Shown here: in pieces, positions 36,410 through 48,540 of the stretch | Position numbering within the stretch: the stretch's first letter is position 1 | Layout of the letters: the number at the start of each line of letters is the position of its first letter | NCBI GenBank assembly: GCA_949825025.1 | Contig: OX463778.1 | Coordinates: 54,810,364 to 54,874,363 of the forward strand | Reading direction: 5' to 3' | Length of the DNA stretch: 64,000 nt | Source: Siphlonurus alternatus | Lineage: Eukaryota > Arthropoda > Insecta > Ephemeroptera > Siphlonuridae | Made by a program: the position numbers and the translations under genes | The notes under the pieces: generated by a model | The model's database searches: none | Seen by the model: only the letters and a program-made list of their open reading frames with translations | Told to the model about the DNA's origin: nothing

Positions 36410-38221
36410 ACATTGACTTATATTTACACACTTACATTAATTAACTGGCAACACTTCCAAAGATTGAATAATTATTATAGGGGTTTAATCAAGAATAAGT
36501 TATTTTATTTATTTATTTATTATTTCACCTAATACATAATTATAACATAATGATATTATTGGTGGGGATAAGGGATAAAAGGTGTCATTTATATAATCAA
36601 ATACATCTAGCTCATTCAGCAAAATCCAGCAGGCACAACACAAGTGCAGTCTGCAGACGGTATGAGCTACAGTCGTCTTGGAAATTGCACGTTTCGCGTT
36701 GAGAGCTCTCAACTGTCTGTCTTTTACATCGATAAACTTGCAACGTAAAATTATGTTCAGTTGGTGAGCTCTTTAGGGACTCGGTAAAATGTTATGAATT
36801 TCCCAAGTTATTTCAGGTATTCTCTTGTATTTCTACATTAATACGCGCTTGTAACAAAAAAGTGTCTGAAATAAAACTTCATCCCCGTTGGGAAATTCAG
36901 TAAGAGCAGCCACAATATATGTTGTTAACAATGAAAGAAAAAAAAATGCTCCTCGTACATAAATATACAGTATAATATAAAAAAATATACAAAATATAAA
37001 AATTTAATTGTTATTATAATTAACTATATTACATTTTACTTTTTCTGTCTGGACTTAATCTCGTAGTATATCTTATTTTATTGAACTTAATCCACTCAAA
37101 ATCAACCCGAAAATGGAATGAAACATCATACTACAAAATTGAAAAAATATATAAAATTTAAAATAATTTCTTCCTCCACGCAAGAAACTTACACACAGCA
37201 CCAAAAATGATGTTAAAAGACTTTAAAGATAATTCAAAGCTACAACGTAAATCATCATTTTGTAAATCAAGTTTGACTCGAATACGTCACGCCCCTCTTT
37301 TTCATCAACAATATTCTCATCCATTCTCGCGACATTCTCAGATTCTCACTACATCTCTACGTATGTACGTGGGCGTTACTGCGCCGAAGCATATATATTA
37401 CAGAATAAAATAAACTTAAAAATGCTGCAGCGCCGCATTCTGACATCGCTCCATAAGGTTTGTTAGGAGAAAAATCTTATTTATTTTTTCATTCAAATTC
37501 TATGCTGCACAAAATCTCGAATATTTTTTATGTCGTGTAAAGTGATCTTTCCCGTGGCTCATATGAATTATTAATCTTGCCCTTCATTAGAACCACCGAA
37601 AAAAATTAAAAACCAGGTACCACTGGGTTAAAGGATAGGAAGCTTGATAGAACATGTCGTCGCGCGCAGTTCGCGCGCTAGATTTTCATTGGCTGAGAGA
37701 ATTGTGTCGTCAATATTAAAGCTTCTCATTCATCTTGCAAGCGTCTGATTCAGTGCACACACATTATAAAAGTAAATCTCCATCTCAAGCGACATAATAT
37801 AATACAGGTTACAACACACAGCATGTTTACTTTGTGATTTGCATAATGTAATCGACAGTCTCTCTCCTCAAACATATTTCTTCACGAAAACATGTAAAAT
37901 GCTGTGAACGATTTTTAATAATTGTCAAAGCTTGTCAGAGCGTATACTGTATATTATATTTAACTATAATAAATTCAGGCACATGTGACCAGTACCCTAC
38001 AATAGGGTTCAGTTGAAGCATAATATATAAAAATAAAATATACAAGTTATTTTCCTCAAATTTGAACCTCCAAAATTTGATATCAATAATCTGTTCATAA
38101 ACATTTGGTGTTGGAAATGCTCTTCGTTTTTACTAAGAAATTCGTTCTATAAATAGCCGAAGCCATTAAACCGTATCAATGTATTTTATTACACTCTCCA
38201 TTACCACCACGCTGTATATAG
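36410..38221. other. Spacer
   Basis: 36495-36712 (minus) may be the tail of a retroelement: a frame ending LDVFDYINDTF, then an (AAATA)n tail. The rest is AT-rich with nothing recognised. Confidence 0.3.
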
Positions 38222-39346
38222 TACAGGATTCTTAGGGTTTGACCCCGGCAAAATTAGATCCAGTAATTTTTTGATTGATTATTGTGTATCATGATATTAT
38301 GAAGTAAATTCCAAAAGTTCTCCTCTGGAAAACGCTTGCGTCAGCCGCCATATCGGAAAATGCATTACTTTCTTTAAGAAATCATAAGTCACGTTATATC
38401 TATCACATACTTAAAATAAAACCTGAAATGGGTAGGTATTATATTGGTCATTATCAAAAAAATTGGCACCTTTTATCATAAAAAATTTCAATAGATATTT
38501 TAATTTTTATAATATTTTAAAAACTATGTTTCGGAAAATTGTCCTGTAACTTGGAAAATTAAAAAAATATGGAAAAAAGTTTCAGATAAAACGTGTTACC
38601 TATTAAATGGAAATAAAGAATAATTTTACAGTTTGAAGATACTCTAATTACAACCGCAGATATTTACAAAAACATAAAATGTTTGTTAATAAAAATTCAC
38701 TCGCTAACAATACACTCTCTCCAAACCTTTAAACATCAAAACATTAGGCCTGTTCGTAAACTCAGCTCGATATACTCTGAGCAAGTTTACGAACAAAGTT
38801 CATGACGTTATGATTCAAGATTTGGAGAGAGTGTATTATTAGCGAGTGAATTTGTATTAACAAACTGCAAAGGTCATTTTATGTTTTTGTAAATATCTGC
38901 GGTTGTAATTACAATATCTTCAAACTATAAAATTATTCTTTATTTCCATTTAATAGGTAACACGTTTTATCTGAAATTTTTTTCCATATTCTTTTAATTT
39001 TCCAAGTTACAGGACAATTTTCCGAAACATAGTTTTTAAAATATTATAAAAATTAAAATATCTAATGAAATTTTTTATGATAAAAGGTGCCAATTTTTTT
39101 TATAATGAACCATTATAATACCTACCCATTTCAGGTTTTATTTTAAGTATGTGATAGATATAACGTGACTTATGATTTTTTTAAAAAATAATACATTTTC
39201 AGATATGGCGGCTGACGCAAGTGTTTTCCAGAGGAGGACTTTTGGAATTTACTTCATAATATCATGATACACAATAATCAATCAAAAAAATTGCTGGATC
39301 TAATTTTACCGGGGTCAACATAGGAATTATCCCTAAGAATCCTGTA
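38222..39346. mobile_element. 1.1-kb near-complete palindrome, Tc1/mariner-like
   Basis: TA|CAGGATTCTTAGGG at the left is mirrored by CCTAAGAATCCTG|TA at the right. Arms of about 550 bp match nearly throughout (AATCATAAGTCACGTTATAT; CTGAAATGGGTAGGTATTA; TTTCGGAAAATTGTCCTGTA). The centre is a small hairpin, GTTCGTAAACTCAGC / GCAAGTTTACGAAC, near 38752-38796. TA flanks suggest Tc1/mariner target choice. No transposase coding. Confidence 0.85.
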
Positions 39347-39911
39347 CTATTATTAAAGTTGTTCGTTATAGACCCATAAAACACGAGTGTGTGTAACAGA
39401 TGCCACTTGCATTTTTATAAATCAGATTATACAGAGGATAAATTGCACAGTTCTCACTGAATTTTACATGAACAGGTTGTAACATTTTTTTTCCACTCTT
39501 TGCGTGAGTGACTATTTTAATTATACGTGTATTTACGTTAATTTTTTGTTCTTTCCTAATTCACAGTAGAAATAAAATATAAAATCTATGTTATATTACA
39601 ACATTCGTAGTAATTACGAAAGTTAATACACAAATACAAATAATAGTTTTAAAAAAAAAGGCTGTAAATTCGATTAACCTCAGTTACCACACGAGTCAAA
39701 GGAAATTTCTGTCAGACGAAATCGAAAATTTCGAGATTATTCCAAAACTTAAATACTAATTGCAAATTCAAGTTTTTCTCACAACAGCTCTTTTCATCCA
39801 TACGGCCCTATAAAAAATACAAATACGTGTTCATGATAACACCCTTATGAAATTTGCGATAGTAAAGCCACACATTATTATCTATAAAGCTCAAAATGGA
39901 ACGTTAAACTA
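39347..39911. other. Spacer
   Basis: Nothing recognised. AAGCTCAAAATGGAACGTTA at 39888-39907 resembles AAGCTCAAAATACCACGTTA at 42734-42753 on the other side of the next element, so the flanks share an older repeat. Confidence 0.4.
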
Positions 39912-39944
39912 CAGCGAAATGGAATCACGGATAAAATACCCTTT

Positions 39945-40284
39945 GATAAAATACCCTCGGATATAATACCCAGACAAAATACCCTAGGACAAAATACCCT
40001 TGGACAAAATACCCTCGGACAATTAACCCTTGGACAAAATACCCTTAGACAATTAACCCTTGGACAAAATACCCTTAGACAATTAACCCTTGGACAAAAT
40101 ACCCTCGGACAAAATACCCTGGGATAAAATACCCTTGGACAAAATACCCTTGGACAAAATACCCTTAGACAAAATACCCTTAGACAAAATACCCTCAGAC
40201 AAAATACCCTTGGACGAAATACCCTTGGACGAAATACCCTTGGACAAAATACCCTTAGACAAAATACCCTCGGATAAAATACCC
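39945..40284 (+). repeat. 15-bp tandem array, left end of element A
   Basis: More than 20 units of (T/C)GGACAAAATACCCT. Because 15 is a multiple of 3, the array is open in several frames; those frames (DKIPL repeats) are artefacts. Confidence 0.95.
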
Positions 40285-41316
40285 ATCACTTTGAGGTTGG
40301 GAAAAATTTCAGTTTCAATTCAGGGCGAGAAATTCACATTTTTGAAAATACTGGAATATTTCATTTGCAATACATTCATAAACTAGCCCATTCAAAGAAT
40401 AATCATCGTTTTGAATAATATATAATAGATATATGAATCTCAGTTCCAAAACGCTTGGGTAAAAATGCATGTCCCCACTCGTGTTCAGTTCGTTCATATA
40501 TAGCCGTCTCACTCAAATATCTTTTAATATACTATACACATCAATGCTCGTTTTTTCCTAACGGGGCCGGCTTCGTAGTCTGGTCTTTTTGTCAAAATTA
40601 TATAACTAAAAGTTCGGTAAGAAAGAAGTATATGATTTTTTTCCCCGGTGTCTCAATATTTTTAAGTCACTAATATGCATTAAGAAGTTATAAAGGCTTT
40701 TGAACACAACTAAATACTTTTTAAGATAATTTTACTATGTACCATGTGTACATGTAATTCTATATCTTCAAAAATATAAAATTTCTTCTCATCATTAAAA
40801 ATGTGAATTAAAAATAATTTTTTCTGGTAAATAATGATTTTGTACAATAAAATAACAAATAAATAACTGAAATAGCAATACGTATTTTACTATCATGCTT
40901 TGTGCTGGTTGATACCCGTGACAACATAAATTTTAAAACCATTATGAACATTTAATTTTATAGCTGGTTTCCATGAGTAAGTTTATAGAACATTCTACTG
41001 CAAAAAGCAATGTATCTCTTGTCGACCTTACAATATAACATTATGTTAATACGTAAAAAATTGGGTGGGGAAGCAATGTTTTCTTCTATTCATGAGGTGA
41101 CGATTTTTTATTCTTACTTTTTGTTTTGTTTTTGCTCTTTATTAAAAAATAATGAAAAAAATGCATTCATACATTCATTGTAAAATAATTATACCATAAT
41201 AATTATGCGATGTTTTATTTAGTCTGCCCTGTTCATTTACATTTACTTATTTCCCCCCCCCCAAAGTCCTTTTTGCCTGGGTTGGCTCAAATTTATTGCA
41301 CCCAAATTAACCTACA

Positions 41317-41709
41317 TTAAGGGTAAGATAACACGAACAATCGATTGTTGTAGTCCCATTTGATTAACATGTAAACCTTAGCAACCTCATAATGATTCTG
41401 AATGTTTTTTGAGAGACAGTTCTTGGCACCAAAAATATATGGAAAATATTTCAAAACAATCGGACGATCCAATTTTTTTAAATTATTTTCTTAGTTTAGG
41501 TCTCCATGGGAAAGCCCTATACTAAAAATTTAAAAAATTCGTTTAAAAAAATTGGATCGTCCGATTGTTTTGAAATTTTTTCCATATGTTTTTGGTGCCA
41601 AAAACTGTCTCTCAAAAAAAAAAATCAGAATTATTATGAGGTTGCTAAGATTTACATGTTAATCAAATGGGACTACAACAATCGATTCTTCGTGTTATCT
41701 TACCCTTAA
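41317..41709. mobile_element. TTAA foldback MITE nested in element A
   Basis: TTAAGGGTAAGATAACACG is mirrored by CGTGTTATCTTACCCTTAA. TTTGATTAACATGTAAACC and GAGAGACAGTTCTTGG are mirrored. TTAA at both ends. Confidence 0.88.
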
Positions 41710-42189
41710 AAAATAACATGATAAATAATAAAATAATTAAAAGGTGCTAAATATTTAATTATTATACTCTACAACTAAACGTATAAAAAAATAAGCTGTG
41801 AAAGTATCATGCGCAGGATTCAGTAAAATTTATTTTACCTTTTTCATGGGCAATTCGCAATAACATATTATATAAATTATAGAAATTATAATCATAAATT
41901 TATAATTATTGGTACTGTTGAAATCCGAAATAACATATATTTTTAATTTTGGTTGGTTGGTTGGTATTTTGGGGCAATTGACACATTATATTTTTAATTT
42001 TATTATATCAATAGGAAACTTTTTATGCAACATGAAAATTATTGTACCCTGTCCCTTTAATAATAATAATATTAATACTGTACTGTACAGTGTATATACA
42101 ATACATGTGTTCAAAATGTTTGCATGATGTAGGTATAATTTTTATCATTCTACGAAATACCTAAGATGCTGTTATATATTATAATATAT

Positions 42190-42612
42190 GGTAAATTGTC
42201 TGAGGGTATTCTGTCCAAGAGTGTTTCGTCTAAGGGTATTTTGTCCGAGGGTATTTTGTCCATGGGTATTTTGTCTGAGGGTATTTTATCTGAGGGTATT
42301 TTGTCCAAGGGTATTTTGTCCTAGGGTATTTTGTCCAAGGGTATTTTGTCCTAGGGTTAATTGTCCAAGGGTATTTTGTCCTAGGGTAAATTATCCAAGG
42401 GTATTTTGTCCTAGGGTATTTTGTCCAAGGGTATTTTGTCCTAGGGTATTTTGTCCAAGGGTATTTTGTCCTAGGGTTAATTGTCCAAGGGTATTTTGTC
42501 CTAGGGTAAATTATCCAAGGGTATTTTGTCCTAGGGTAAATTGTCTGAGGGTATTTTGTCCTAGGGTATTTTGTCTGGGTATTTTATCTGAGGGTATTTT
42601 ATCAAAGGGTAT
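42190..42612 (-). repeat. 15-bp tandem array, right end of element A
   Basis: About 28 units of GGGTATTTTGTCCAA / GGGTATTTTGTCCTA with GGGTTAATTGTCC and GGGTAAATTATCC variants. A higher-order order of variants is repeated within (42310-42480 versus 42430-42540). The 158-codon open frame over it is an artefact. Confidence 0.95.
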
Positions 42613-42639
42613 TTTCTCCGTTTACCAGCGAAATGACCC

Positions 42640-43028
42640 TAAAGGCGAAGTTGCGGATATGTGAGGAAGGCTACGCCCACACAGCTGTTGTTGCATACAA
42701 AGAAGAAAGTGAACTGCCACGACAATTGGTCATAAAGCTCAAAATACCACGTTAAACTGTATTATAATTACCTTAACGTCTAAGAAAGTGAACTGCCACG
42801 ACAGATGACGTGAAATTAGTGACTTCCAGCCGTATTGTGATATAATGAAGGCTCAAGAGACCAGAAAAACATAGTAAAATGAACGTTAAATCAATAATAC
42901 TGAAGGCTCAAAATGGCGTGATAATTTCCAGTTCCGTCACACCTGGCCGTCAGCTAGGCCTAAACCAAGCGAGGGGCAGCCAGCCATACCGAGATACAAG
43001 TTCAAGTGCATAACCATAGTAATATAAA
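42640..43028. other. Spacer with a local duplication
   Basis: AAGAAAGTGAACTGCCACGA occurs twice (42702-42721 and 42781-42800). No gene recognised. Confidence 0.5.
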
Positions 43029-43259
43029 CGAGTTGAAATAAATTTCATTCGCTCTCCTCTTGTCTTCCTCTTATTTTGAACCATTTTAAAGAAAAAAGGA
43101 CGAGATTACGTCCTCTTTCCTCTTTTTGAGCATTAAATGTTGGAAATATTGTCTTAATCATTTCATCCTCACTTTGAGCAGAACTATAGACTTTGAACGA
43201 AGAGGAAATAAGATGTGTTTTAGAGGTAATAAGATTTTAGGCCAATTTTTCAACTAGGG
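43029..43259 (+). mobile_element. CCCGAGTTGAAA family element, copy 2
   Basis: Starts CGAGTTGAAATAAATTTCAT and ends CAATTTTTCAACTAGGG. Internal CTCTCCTCTTGTC, GAGCATTAAATGT and TTTCATCCTCACTTTGAGC. Confidence 0.8.
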
Positions 43260-43475
43260 ATACGTGCTTGCTACGTTAGTAAAATATTGTTCGAGAAACC
43301 ATAGTAGCTCATTAATTAACAATGATTTTGCTATATAATTATTATCGGAAGGGCGTACTATAAAAACACTAGAAATTTATTACCATATTACAATAACAAT
43401 CGCTCCCCCTATTAACAATCCTCCTATGTTTAACGAACATAGCTTTTTTTTTACCATACCCTTTATAATCGTACT

Positions 43476-43526
43476 GAATCAAATGGGACTACGTCGATCA
43501 GCTGATCCGTGTTACCTTCCCCTTAA
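43476..43526. mobile_element. Solo right end of a TTAA MITE
   Basis: AATCAAATGGGACTACGTCG, CAGCTGATCC and GTGTTACCTTCCCCTTAA without the partner arm. Confidence 0.7.
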
Positions 43527-43619
43527 AAAAATATTACAATACAAAACTCGAGGTCCTCTATCCAAATATGCAATAAAAACATATATCATGAAGGGTTTTC
43601 GTTATAGGAAGGGCGTGTA

Positions 43620-45128
43620 AAAAACATATAAGTAATTACAATAACAATCGCTCCTCCTAATCTCCACTAACTCACCTCAGCATTCAACGTCATCGCAACA
43701 ATCAACAATGCACAATCAACACGGGAGCTGCACTACACGTCATGTCAACTCGATACCTCACATGAAACTGAGAGGACAAAGGTTCAACACCTCCTCCCAC
43801 TGGTGTTTACATGCAGTCGTTGATACGATGCAACTAGCGGCACCTAGCGACAACTCGCGCTTTCATTTATCCAATTTGAATTTACTGCAGCGAGAAATAT
43901 TGTTAAATAATTGTATTTATTTATAATTTCACAGTATAGGTGAAGACACAATAATTCGATATTCCTTCCGGAAGTAGCCGGAAGTGTAAAGTTTGCAGCT
44001 TTTCCGTTTTGAATCCAAGTTTTAAATTTTACAGGGTGGTTTGAAGTAGAAGATAAAAAATAAATATTTAAATGGCATTGCATGAGAAATAAAATAGAGA
44101 TAATAAAAATTTAATTTCGTTATATTTTTCTCTTTATATTTTAGTAAATAATTTAGTAATTAATATTAAAAATTCACATTACTATTTAATTTATCGAGAT
44201 AATTCATGCCATATTATGCTTGAATCAAAGCAGAAAAAAAAATTAAAATACCTTGCATGCATTTTCATTTTCTGCATTTAAAGAGCTAATTATAATACCG
44301 TCAGCTGTAAGGTTGATTTTCCGTCTCTCAAGCTATGAAAACCGACCATATCGCTCCACGCTTTCCTGACTGATGGTTACTCGATAGTTCTGTTCGCTAA
44401 TTGCGTTAAGTGAGACACATTGCACTTAGGCTCATTGCGTGAAGATTGCCTGATGCAGTAACAGCGTTTCACTTTCCGATGCACTCATTTTTTACAAACT
44501 TTTCCTGAATTAATTAAATTACTGAGGGTTAATATTTTAGATTAAAGTAGAGTGAGCGATTGCATTTTTTTTTTTAATATTTTATTTTCTAAAAAATAAA
44601 AATAGTTTAACCTGCCCTCTATTGAGACATGAAAAACAAAAAATTCCATCTCAAATAGCTTCACCACAAAAAATTCCCGAAGGTGGTGTTTCGGAGTCTT
44701 TTAAGTCTTTTAACATGCATCCTTATGGAACAGAAAACAGTTTTTTTTTTAACTTCAACTTATTCTGAACTATGATACCAATTAAAAAATACCAATGTAA
44801 TCTATGCTGAAATTTTTAATGAATTTAAAATTAATAATAATAAATACGAAGGCGAACAACTTGAAATTTTTGTGGGTTAATTTCCATACAATTAATATTA
44901 AGTTTGCTTTATTCAAATAATAAACTGCTTTAATTTAATGATATCTAATAATACTCAACTTGTTCGATTAGCAAACTTATTTAAAATTTCATTTTGCACA
45001 ATTAATTTTTTTTTCTCTGCAGGTTCTTGAATTTTCCTGGATGGAAATTATTTCTCCATCCAAAAGCCTCCAGCATTTGAACGTAAAAATATATATTTAA
45101 GAACCAGAAATAATTTTATGTATTTATG
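43620..45128. other. Spacer
   Basis: No gene recognised. Short frames up to 79 codons are not family-like. A small palindromic patch, TTCCGGAAGTAGCCGGAAG, lies at 43966-43984. Confidence 0.4.
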
Positions 45129-45462
45129 AATGGAGTATCGACCTCAATTTTTTTTATTGCAGAAATGGATAGAGGGTGCAAAGTTATGCTTCCCTGATTT
45201 TTTTTCAGATCTTTTAGAACTCGGGAACTATTTTTAAAAAATTATTAAATAAAAGTTCTTTTTGTGACGTCACGAGGCGCCGCTCCTTAAGAAAAAGATA
45301 AGACTTGCCGCCTCGTGACGTCACAAAAAGAACTTTCAATAATTTTTTTAAACATAGTTCTCGGACTCTAAAAGACCTGAAAAAAAAAATCAAGGTAGCA
45401 TAACTTTGCACCCTCTATCCATTTCTGCAATAAAAAAAAAATTGATGTCGATACACCATTAT
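45129..45462. mobile_element. TGGAGTATCGACC foldback element, best-preserved copy
   Basis: ATGGAGTATCGACCTCAATT is mirrored by ATTGATGTCGATACACCAT. The arms carry GAAATGGATAGAGGGTGCAA, GTTATGCTTCCCTGATTTT, GAACTATTTTTAAAAAATTA and AAAGTTCTTTTTGTGACGTC. The centre is GGCGCCGCTCCTTAAG and GACTTGCCGCC between two TGACGTCA sites (45266, 45315). Confidence 0.9.
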
Positions 45463-45972
45463 TAACATTTCTTTTCTAAATTAAAAATTATCTTCTCATA
45501 ATAAATATCTTGACACTAAAATTAGAGTATAAGAGACACTCTTTTCAATTCAATTAAATAATATAGCCTTTCGTTACCAATATAGACCATATAAGGAATA
45601 TTTGTAATAATCGTAAAACCAATTTAATCTTATTCATTAAAAACAACCAAGAAGAAGCTCAGATTCGGAACGTTTGAGAGTTTCTAAAAAAAAAAATCTC
45701 GTCAAAACAAAACTCCGGCAAAGAAATTTGTACATAATTAATTTTTTACGATTATTAGGGAACCACTTAGGGCGCTCATTTGCATACACAAATGTGGCAA
45801 CGTTTTTACCTTCGCAAAAGCAACAACCCATTAGAACGATGTCAACATAGACATAAAACAGCTAAATGTCAACAAGAATTAAAAATACGGCCCGCTATAT
45901 TTCACTCACAACCAGACAAATCAGATTTCGTGATTATATAATATAATTTATTTTACTGACAAAATTATTTCA

Positions 45973-46599
45973 CGAGTTGAAATAAATTTATTATCTTCTT
46001 TGCTCTTAAGGTAGAGATAATATGGATCAGCTGGCCCAATGCTAAAAAAATCCCATTCATAAAAATTATGAAAAAAAATTAAAATGTTCTCCTCTACATC
46101 CCCTATCAGTAGGTAAAATATCAGGTATACAAAAACGAGCTAGTTTTCGAGTTATTAATTTTTAAAGTTGACTAATTTAACATGGAGAAACGGAACTTCC
46201 ATGTTAAATTAGTCAACTTAAAAAATTAATAACTCGAAAACTAGCTCGTTTTTGTATACCTGATATTTTACCTACTGATAGGGGATGTAGAGGAGAACAT
46301 TATATATTTTTTTCATAATTTTTATGAATGGGATTTTTTTAGCATTGGGCCAGCTGATCCGTATTATCTCTACCTTAAGCTCTCCTCTCGTCTTTTGTCC
46401 TCCTATTTTGCTCCATTTTAGAGGGAAAAAGACGATATTAAGTATTTTTCCTTCTTCTTGAGCATAAAATGTTATAGAAATGTTGTCTATATTTCACCCT
46501 CATTTTGAGCGAAGAGGAAATATGACATGTTTTAGAGGTAAAAAGATTAGGTTTAGACGTGTAAAGGATGAGTTGAAGACGTAATTTTTAAAACTAGGG
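45973..46599 (+). mobile_element. CCCGAGTTGAAA family element, copy 3, split by a TTAA MITE
   Basis: Left part 45973-46009 (CGAGTTGAAATAAATTTATT to TGCTCTTAA), right part 46375-46599 (TTAAGCTCTCCTCTCGTC to AACTAGGG). Joining at TTAA restores the order seen in uninterrupted copies, e.g. CTATTAAGCTCTCC at 5739. Confidence 0.85.
46006..46378. mobile_element. TTAA foldback MITE nested in the previous element
   Basis: TTAAGGTAGAGATAATA is mirrored by ATTATCTCTACCTTAA. Inner GGATCAGCTGGCCCAATGCT / AGCATTGGGCCAGCTGATCC, then the CTCCTCTACATCCCC core. The TTAA duplication is directly verified by the host element. Confidence 0.92.
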
Positions 46600-46739
46600 T
46601 AAATATTTTTTATTTATTACTACATTGTAATTACTATATTTATTTTACTGTCGTGATTATATATCGGTCAAAAAATGTATGTCTCGACTCTATAAGGTAA
46701 GCAGTATAACAGATACCAGCTTATCACAATTGCCCCAAG

Positions 46740-47543
46740 GGACAACCTGCATGGGAAAAAAAATAATAATAATAAATAGGGCAAATTAAATTATCTTGAA
46801 ATTTTTCAGATTTTGTATAGGTCAGGAACAGTTAATTAGCCGAGATACGGTTTGAAAAAAAATCGAGAGTATAAGCTATAATTTGCAAACTGCAATAATA
46901 AAAAAAAAAAAACATGCAGGTTGTCCATTGGTGACTAAAAAACACGCCAAGAACTGGTTGGTACTTGGAACAAATAATATCATATGATTATTATATAATA
47001 TAACGCTGGTGAATATTGTCAACTTTGCAGCGATGTTATATAATTTATTTGATAATTTCTCCGACAGCGTTTTATAAGTGATTGAATTTCGAGAATGAAA
47101 TGCAATAAAGTTGAGTAATTTAAAATGCAAGTTATAATTACATAAAAAAACGAAGGTGTTCCATAATTCAACAAATCCTTTACATATCTCATAATATTGA
47201 CCGCATATCTTGCACGCGATACTTATATGAAAGAAACCCCCCTTTTCAGATAATAAGCTCGACTTACATAATGTAAATTCTGCATCATATATAAAAGTGC
47301 ACTTCGTTTCCTCAATACAAGTCGTGAGAAAACGTCAATAACAAAACGACAAAACAGTTCAGCCTTACATGAGAGCAGATGTTTCATAATACGAGGACAG
47401 ATTTGACAGTACTTATATTATGATTTTAGTTATTATTATTTGTTGTCTACTTGTTAATTGGCATAAGGAATTGACGGGGGCGGAACTTCTAACTTGCATA
47501 CTGATGCTTGAAACTTCTGAGAAATGTTTTGCACCGGTTCTAT
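46740..47543. other. Spacer with foldback relic
   Basis: 46860-46930 keeps a degenerate right end (GCAATAATAAAAAA, then CATGCAGGTTGTCCATT). The rest is not recognised. Confidence 0.35.
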
Positions 47544-47783
47544 CCCGAGTTGAAATAAATTTCATATTTTCTTCACCTCTCGTCTTTTGTCCTATTTTGC
47601 ACCATTTTAGAGGAAAAAATAGGATATTGCGTATTTTTCCCTCTTCTTGAGCATAAAATGTTAGAAATATTGTCTTCATTTCATCCTCACTTTGAGCGAA
47701 GAGGAAATAAGATGTGTTTTAGAGCTAAAAAGATTAGGTTTAGACGTGTAAAGGATGAGTTGAAGACGTAATTTTTCAACTAA
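47544..47783 (+). mobile_element. CCCGAGTTGAAA family element, copy 4
   Basis: CCCGAGTTGAAATAAATTTC to GACGTAATTTTTCAACTA, full-length with all internal motifs. Confidence 0.85.
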
Positions 47784-48538
47784 AGAGATTAATCAACTAA
47801 GAATTTAGAATGTTCTTACGCCCTCGTCGCTACATGCTACATTCTCAACAGCTGATCGATATGAACGTTTATTGTTTACTCTTCTGAAGATAACAATTAT
47901 TAAAAAATAAGTTTGTCTTCGATATACGTGACATGTAACAAGCCGCGTGACTACCCTCGCTACATCAAAGATTTATCTCTGAGAAACGTGCTGTCTGGAT
48001 AACACGCGAGACCCTCTAACCATGTAACTGTGATGTAACTGTGATGTAACGAAGTCGATCAGAACAAAATTAATAAAACTACACGTGACACGACGGAGGA
48101 CATGAAAGTGTCACAGTCCTTATGGGTGACGTCATAAACGACGTGTAAAACACGTATATATGTATGTAATAAAGTACATTTCAATGAATATAATAAAATT
48201 AAAATCAACATTAAATAATTTAATATTTATTTAAATTCAATTCAATCTATTATACACGACACATAAAATTGAAATTCACTCACGTACAGCAAACTAGATT
48301 TGAACTACATTACGTGTCGGCGAAACTTTTAATGTTATCAAAATCCAATTTATCACGTGACCTGGCTGCGGTCACAAGGAACGCACTTTTTGGAGTTTAT
48401 TTCATGTTATAAACCTTTTTCAATTAGTATAACAGTGTATTATAATATCTAAATGAATGCACTAAATACATGAACATAATGAATGACATCAACCAACGAA
48501 TTATATGATATAATTTTTTCTTACAATAAGAAAATATA
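47784..48538. other. Spacer
   Basis: CGTCACGTG/CACGTGAC-like words and AT-rich sequence. CTGTGATGTAACTGTGATGT near 48027 is a short tandem duplication. No gene. Confidence 0.4.
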
Positions 48539-48540
48539 AT

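Larger units (their letters stand above)
39922..42626. mobile_element. Foldback transposon A with 15-bp minisatellite inverted ends, 9-bp duplication
   Basis: Both ends are arrays of a 15-bp unit (GGACAAAATACCCTT, with GGACAATTAACCCTT variants) in opposite orientation. Tips are GAATCACGGATAAAATACCC at the left and, on the complementary strand, GGTAAACGGAGAAAATACCC at the right. AGCGAAATG is duplicated on both sides (39913-39921, 42627-42635). The architecture is that of foldback (FB/Galileo-like) elements, while the 9-bp duplication is more typical of Mutator-type transposases. The interior (40285-42185) is AT-rich with a nested TTAA element and no transposase seen. Confidence 0.88.

Noticed and set aside
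36360..36720. Gene end with poly(A) and the 67-codon minus frame
   Set aside because: Could be a LINE tail, but the reading frame gave only a faint resemblance (LDVFDYIND) and the poly(A) lies on the other side; left as spacer.
39945..40284. Regular short repeats suggestive of CRISPR
   Set aside because: The 15-bp units are contiguous with no unique spacers, and the sequence is clearly eukaryotic.
40083..40386. Open frames with DKIPL / KGILS repeats on both strands
   Set aside because: Same cause: 15-bp minisatellite at the left end of element A.
42188..42664. 158-codon plus-strand open frame
   Set aside because: It is the translation of the 15-bp array (RVFCP repeats). A 15-bp period keeps frames open without selection, and the array is the end of a transposon.
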